Shown here: piece by piece, positions 63,373-64,000 of the stretch
How positions within the stretch are numbered: position 1 is the first letter of the stretch
How the letters are laid out: every line of letters begins with the position of its first letter
Assembly: GCF_016741855.1 (NCBI RefSeq)
Contig: NZ_JAERRH010000008.1
Coordinates: 124,001 to 188,000 of the forward strand
From: Streptomyces musisoli
Lineage (GTDB): Bacteria > Actinomycetota > Actinomycetes > Streptomycetales > Streptomycetaceae
DNA: 64,000 nucleotides
Direction: 5' to 3'
The notes under the pieces: generated by a model
What the model saw: only the letters and a program-made list of their open reading frames with translations
What the model was told of the DNA's origin: nothing
The model's database searches: none
Translations under genes and position numbers: made by a program

Positions 63373-63816
63373 ATGACCGAGGGCACTGTCGACACACGTC
63401 CGACGAAGATCATGTACGTCGCCGAGGCCACCGCCCACGGCGGCCGGGCCGGCTATGTCACCAGCCAGGACGGCCAACTGGAGCTGAAGGTCGCGATGCC
63501 CCCTGAGCTGGGCGGCGACGGCAACGGCACCAACCCGGAGCAGCTGTTCGCGGCCGGCTACAGCGCCTGTTTCCACAACGCGCTGATCCTGGTCGGCAAC
63601 CGCGCGGGCTACGACCTCACCGGCTCCACCGTGGCCGCGAAGGTCGGCATCGGCCCGAACAAGCACCGCGGCTACGGCCTCGCCGTCGCCCTCAGCGTCT
63701 CCCTGCCGATCCTGGACCCGGAGGTGGCGGCCGGGCTCGTCGACGCGGCCCACGAGGTGTGCCCGTACTCGAACGCCACCCGCGGCAACATCGACGTGTC
63801 GATCCTGCTGGGCTGA
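63373..63816 (+). CDS. ohr: organic hydroperoxide resistance protein
   Basis: Ohr is a thiol peroxidase that reduces lipid and organic hydroperoxides using lipoylated partners. It is 147 residues, with the catalytic C66 in GYSACFHNAL and the resolving C130 in HEVCPYSNATRGN, both intact. GGGAGAGG precedes the ATG. It is probably repressed by OhrR. Confidence 0.96.
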   Translation: MTEGTVDTRPTKIMYVAEATAHGGRAGYVTSQDGQLELKVAMPPELGGDGNGTNPEQLFAAGYSACFHNALILVGNRAGYDLTGSTVAAKVGIGPNKHRGYGLAVALSVSLPILDPEVAAGLVDAAHEVCPYSNATRGNIDVSILLG

Positions 63817-63931
63817 GCCCCCGCGCCCGGGTGGGCGTCAGACCGTAGCCGAGATCACTGTCCGGCCAAGGAATCCAAGGCCGCATCCCTGTGTTTCACT
63901 CGTCGTCGCAAGCGAGGGAAGGGACCCGGGC

Positions 63932-64000
63932 GTGAGTGTGGACGTGAACGGCACGGTGGCCGAGGGCTTCGAGCCGGTCGGGGAGGCGTTCGCGGCGAAC
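63932..64000 (+). CDS. serine hydrolase (beta-lactamase family), 5' end only
   Basis: Only 23 codons are visible: MSVDVNGTVAEGFEPVGEAF and three more. GAAGGGACCCGGGC precedes the GTG. The opening is typical of Streptomyces class C beta-lactamase-like esterases (EstB type), but the catalytic SxxK lies outside the window. Confidence 0.6.
   Translation, partial: MSVDVNGTVAEGFEPVGEAFAAN

Overview
The window is typical Streptomyces chromosome. It has very high GC with C or G in nearly every third codon position, many GTG starts, an SsgA-like sporulation protein, an RpfB-type resuscitation factor, and a Nur-type nickel box. The gene order glmU-prs-rplY-pth ... ppc ... tam/tamR ... galTEK ... ispE-rsmA-rpfB-tatD ... 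rsmI/pmt ... ssgE-cbiMQO matches, from memory, the core region around SCO3109-SCO3163 of S. coelicolor. No search was run.

Layout. 1-3060: a MacB/FtsX-type ABC exporter, cut by the left edge. 3790-6005: a DUF485 protein plus an ActP-like solute symporter. 6022-6909: a DivIVA-like coiled-coil protein. 7434-13648: an accessory block of deaminase, WHH-nuclease and SUKH-domain proteins related to polymorphic toxin/immunity systems. 13676-16121: an orphan sensor kinase, an HTH protein of unknown role and tRNA-Gln. 16235-23799: housekeeping genes (glmU, prs, rplY, pth, a small membrane protein, ppc). 24110-27314: an acyl desaturase with a TetR regulator, and tam with divergent tamR. 27666-29206: an orphan response regulator and a GNAT enzyme. 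29290-33245: a four-gene ESX/DUF6571 operon with two tandem four-cysteine membrane proteins. 33608-39037: galTEK and a divergent SGLT-type symporter with a small partner. 39333-43919: a degenerate response regulator and two paralogous membrane-anchored beta-propeller proteins. 44245-52949: ABC-F, a 53-residue protein, ispE, rsmA, rpfB, tatD, a Cys-rich protein and rsmI. 53075-59932: protein mannosyltransferase, an unknown membrane protein, two tandem penicillin-binding proteins and ssgE. 60082-62667: an ECF-type Ni/Co transporter behind a Nur-like box. 62678-63816: ohrR-ohr. 63932 to the end: the first codons of a serine hydrolase.

How the parts fit. The gal genes and the facing symporter share a control region carrying DeoR-like direct repeats and a dyad. 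tam and tamR share an operator that fits the published TamR logic. Nickel uptake appears to be switched by Nur. The two accessory blocks (7.4-13.6 kb and 29.3-33.2 kb) are the least explained and are the best candidates for conflict systems. Tandem repeat arrays lie immediately 3' of six genes, and at least six genes appear to be transcribed as leaderless mRNAs with the -10 box 6-7 nt before the start codon.
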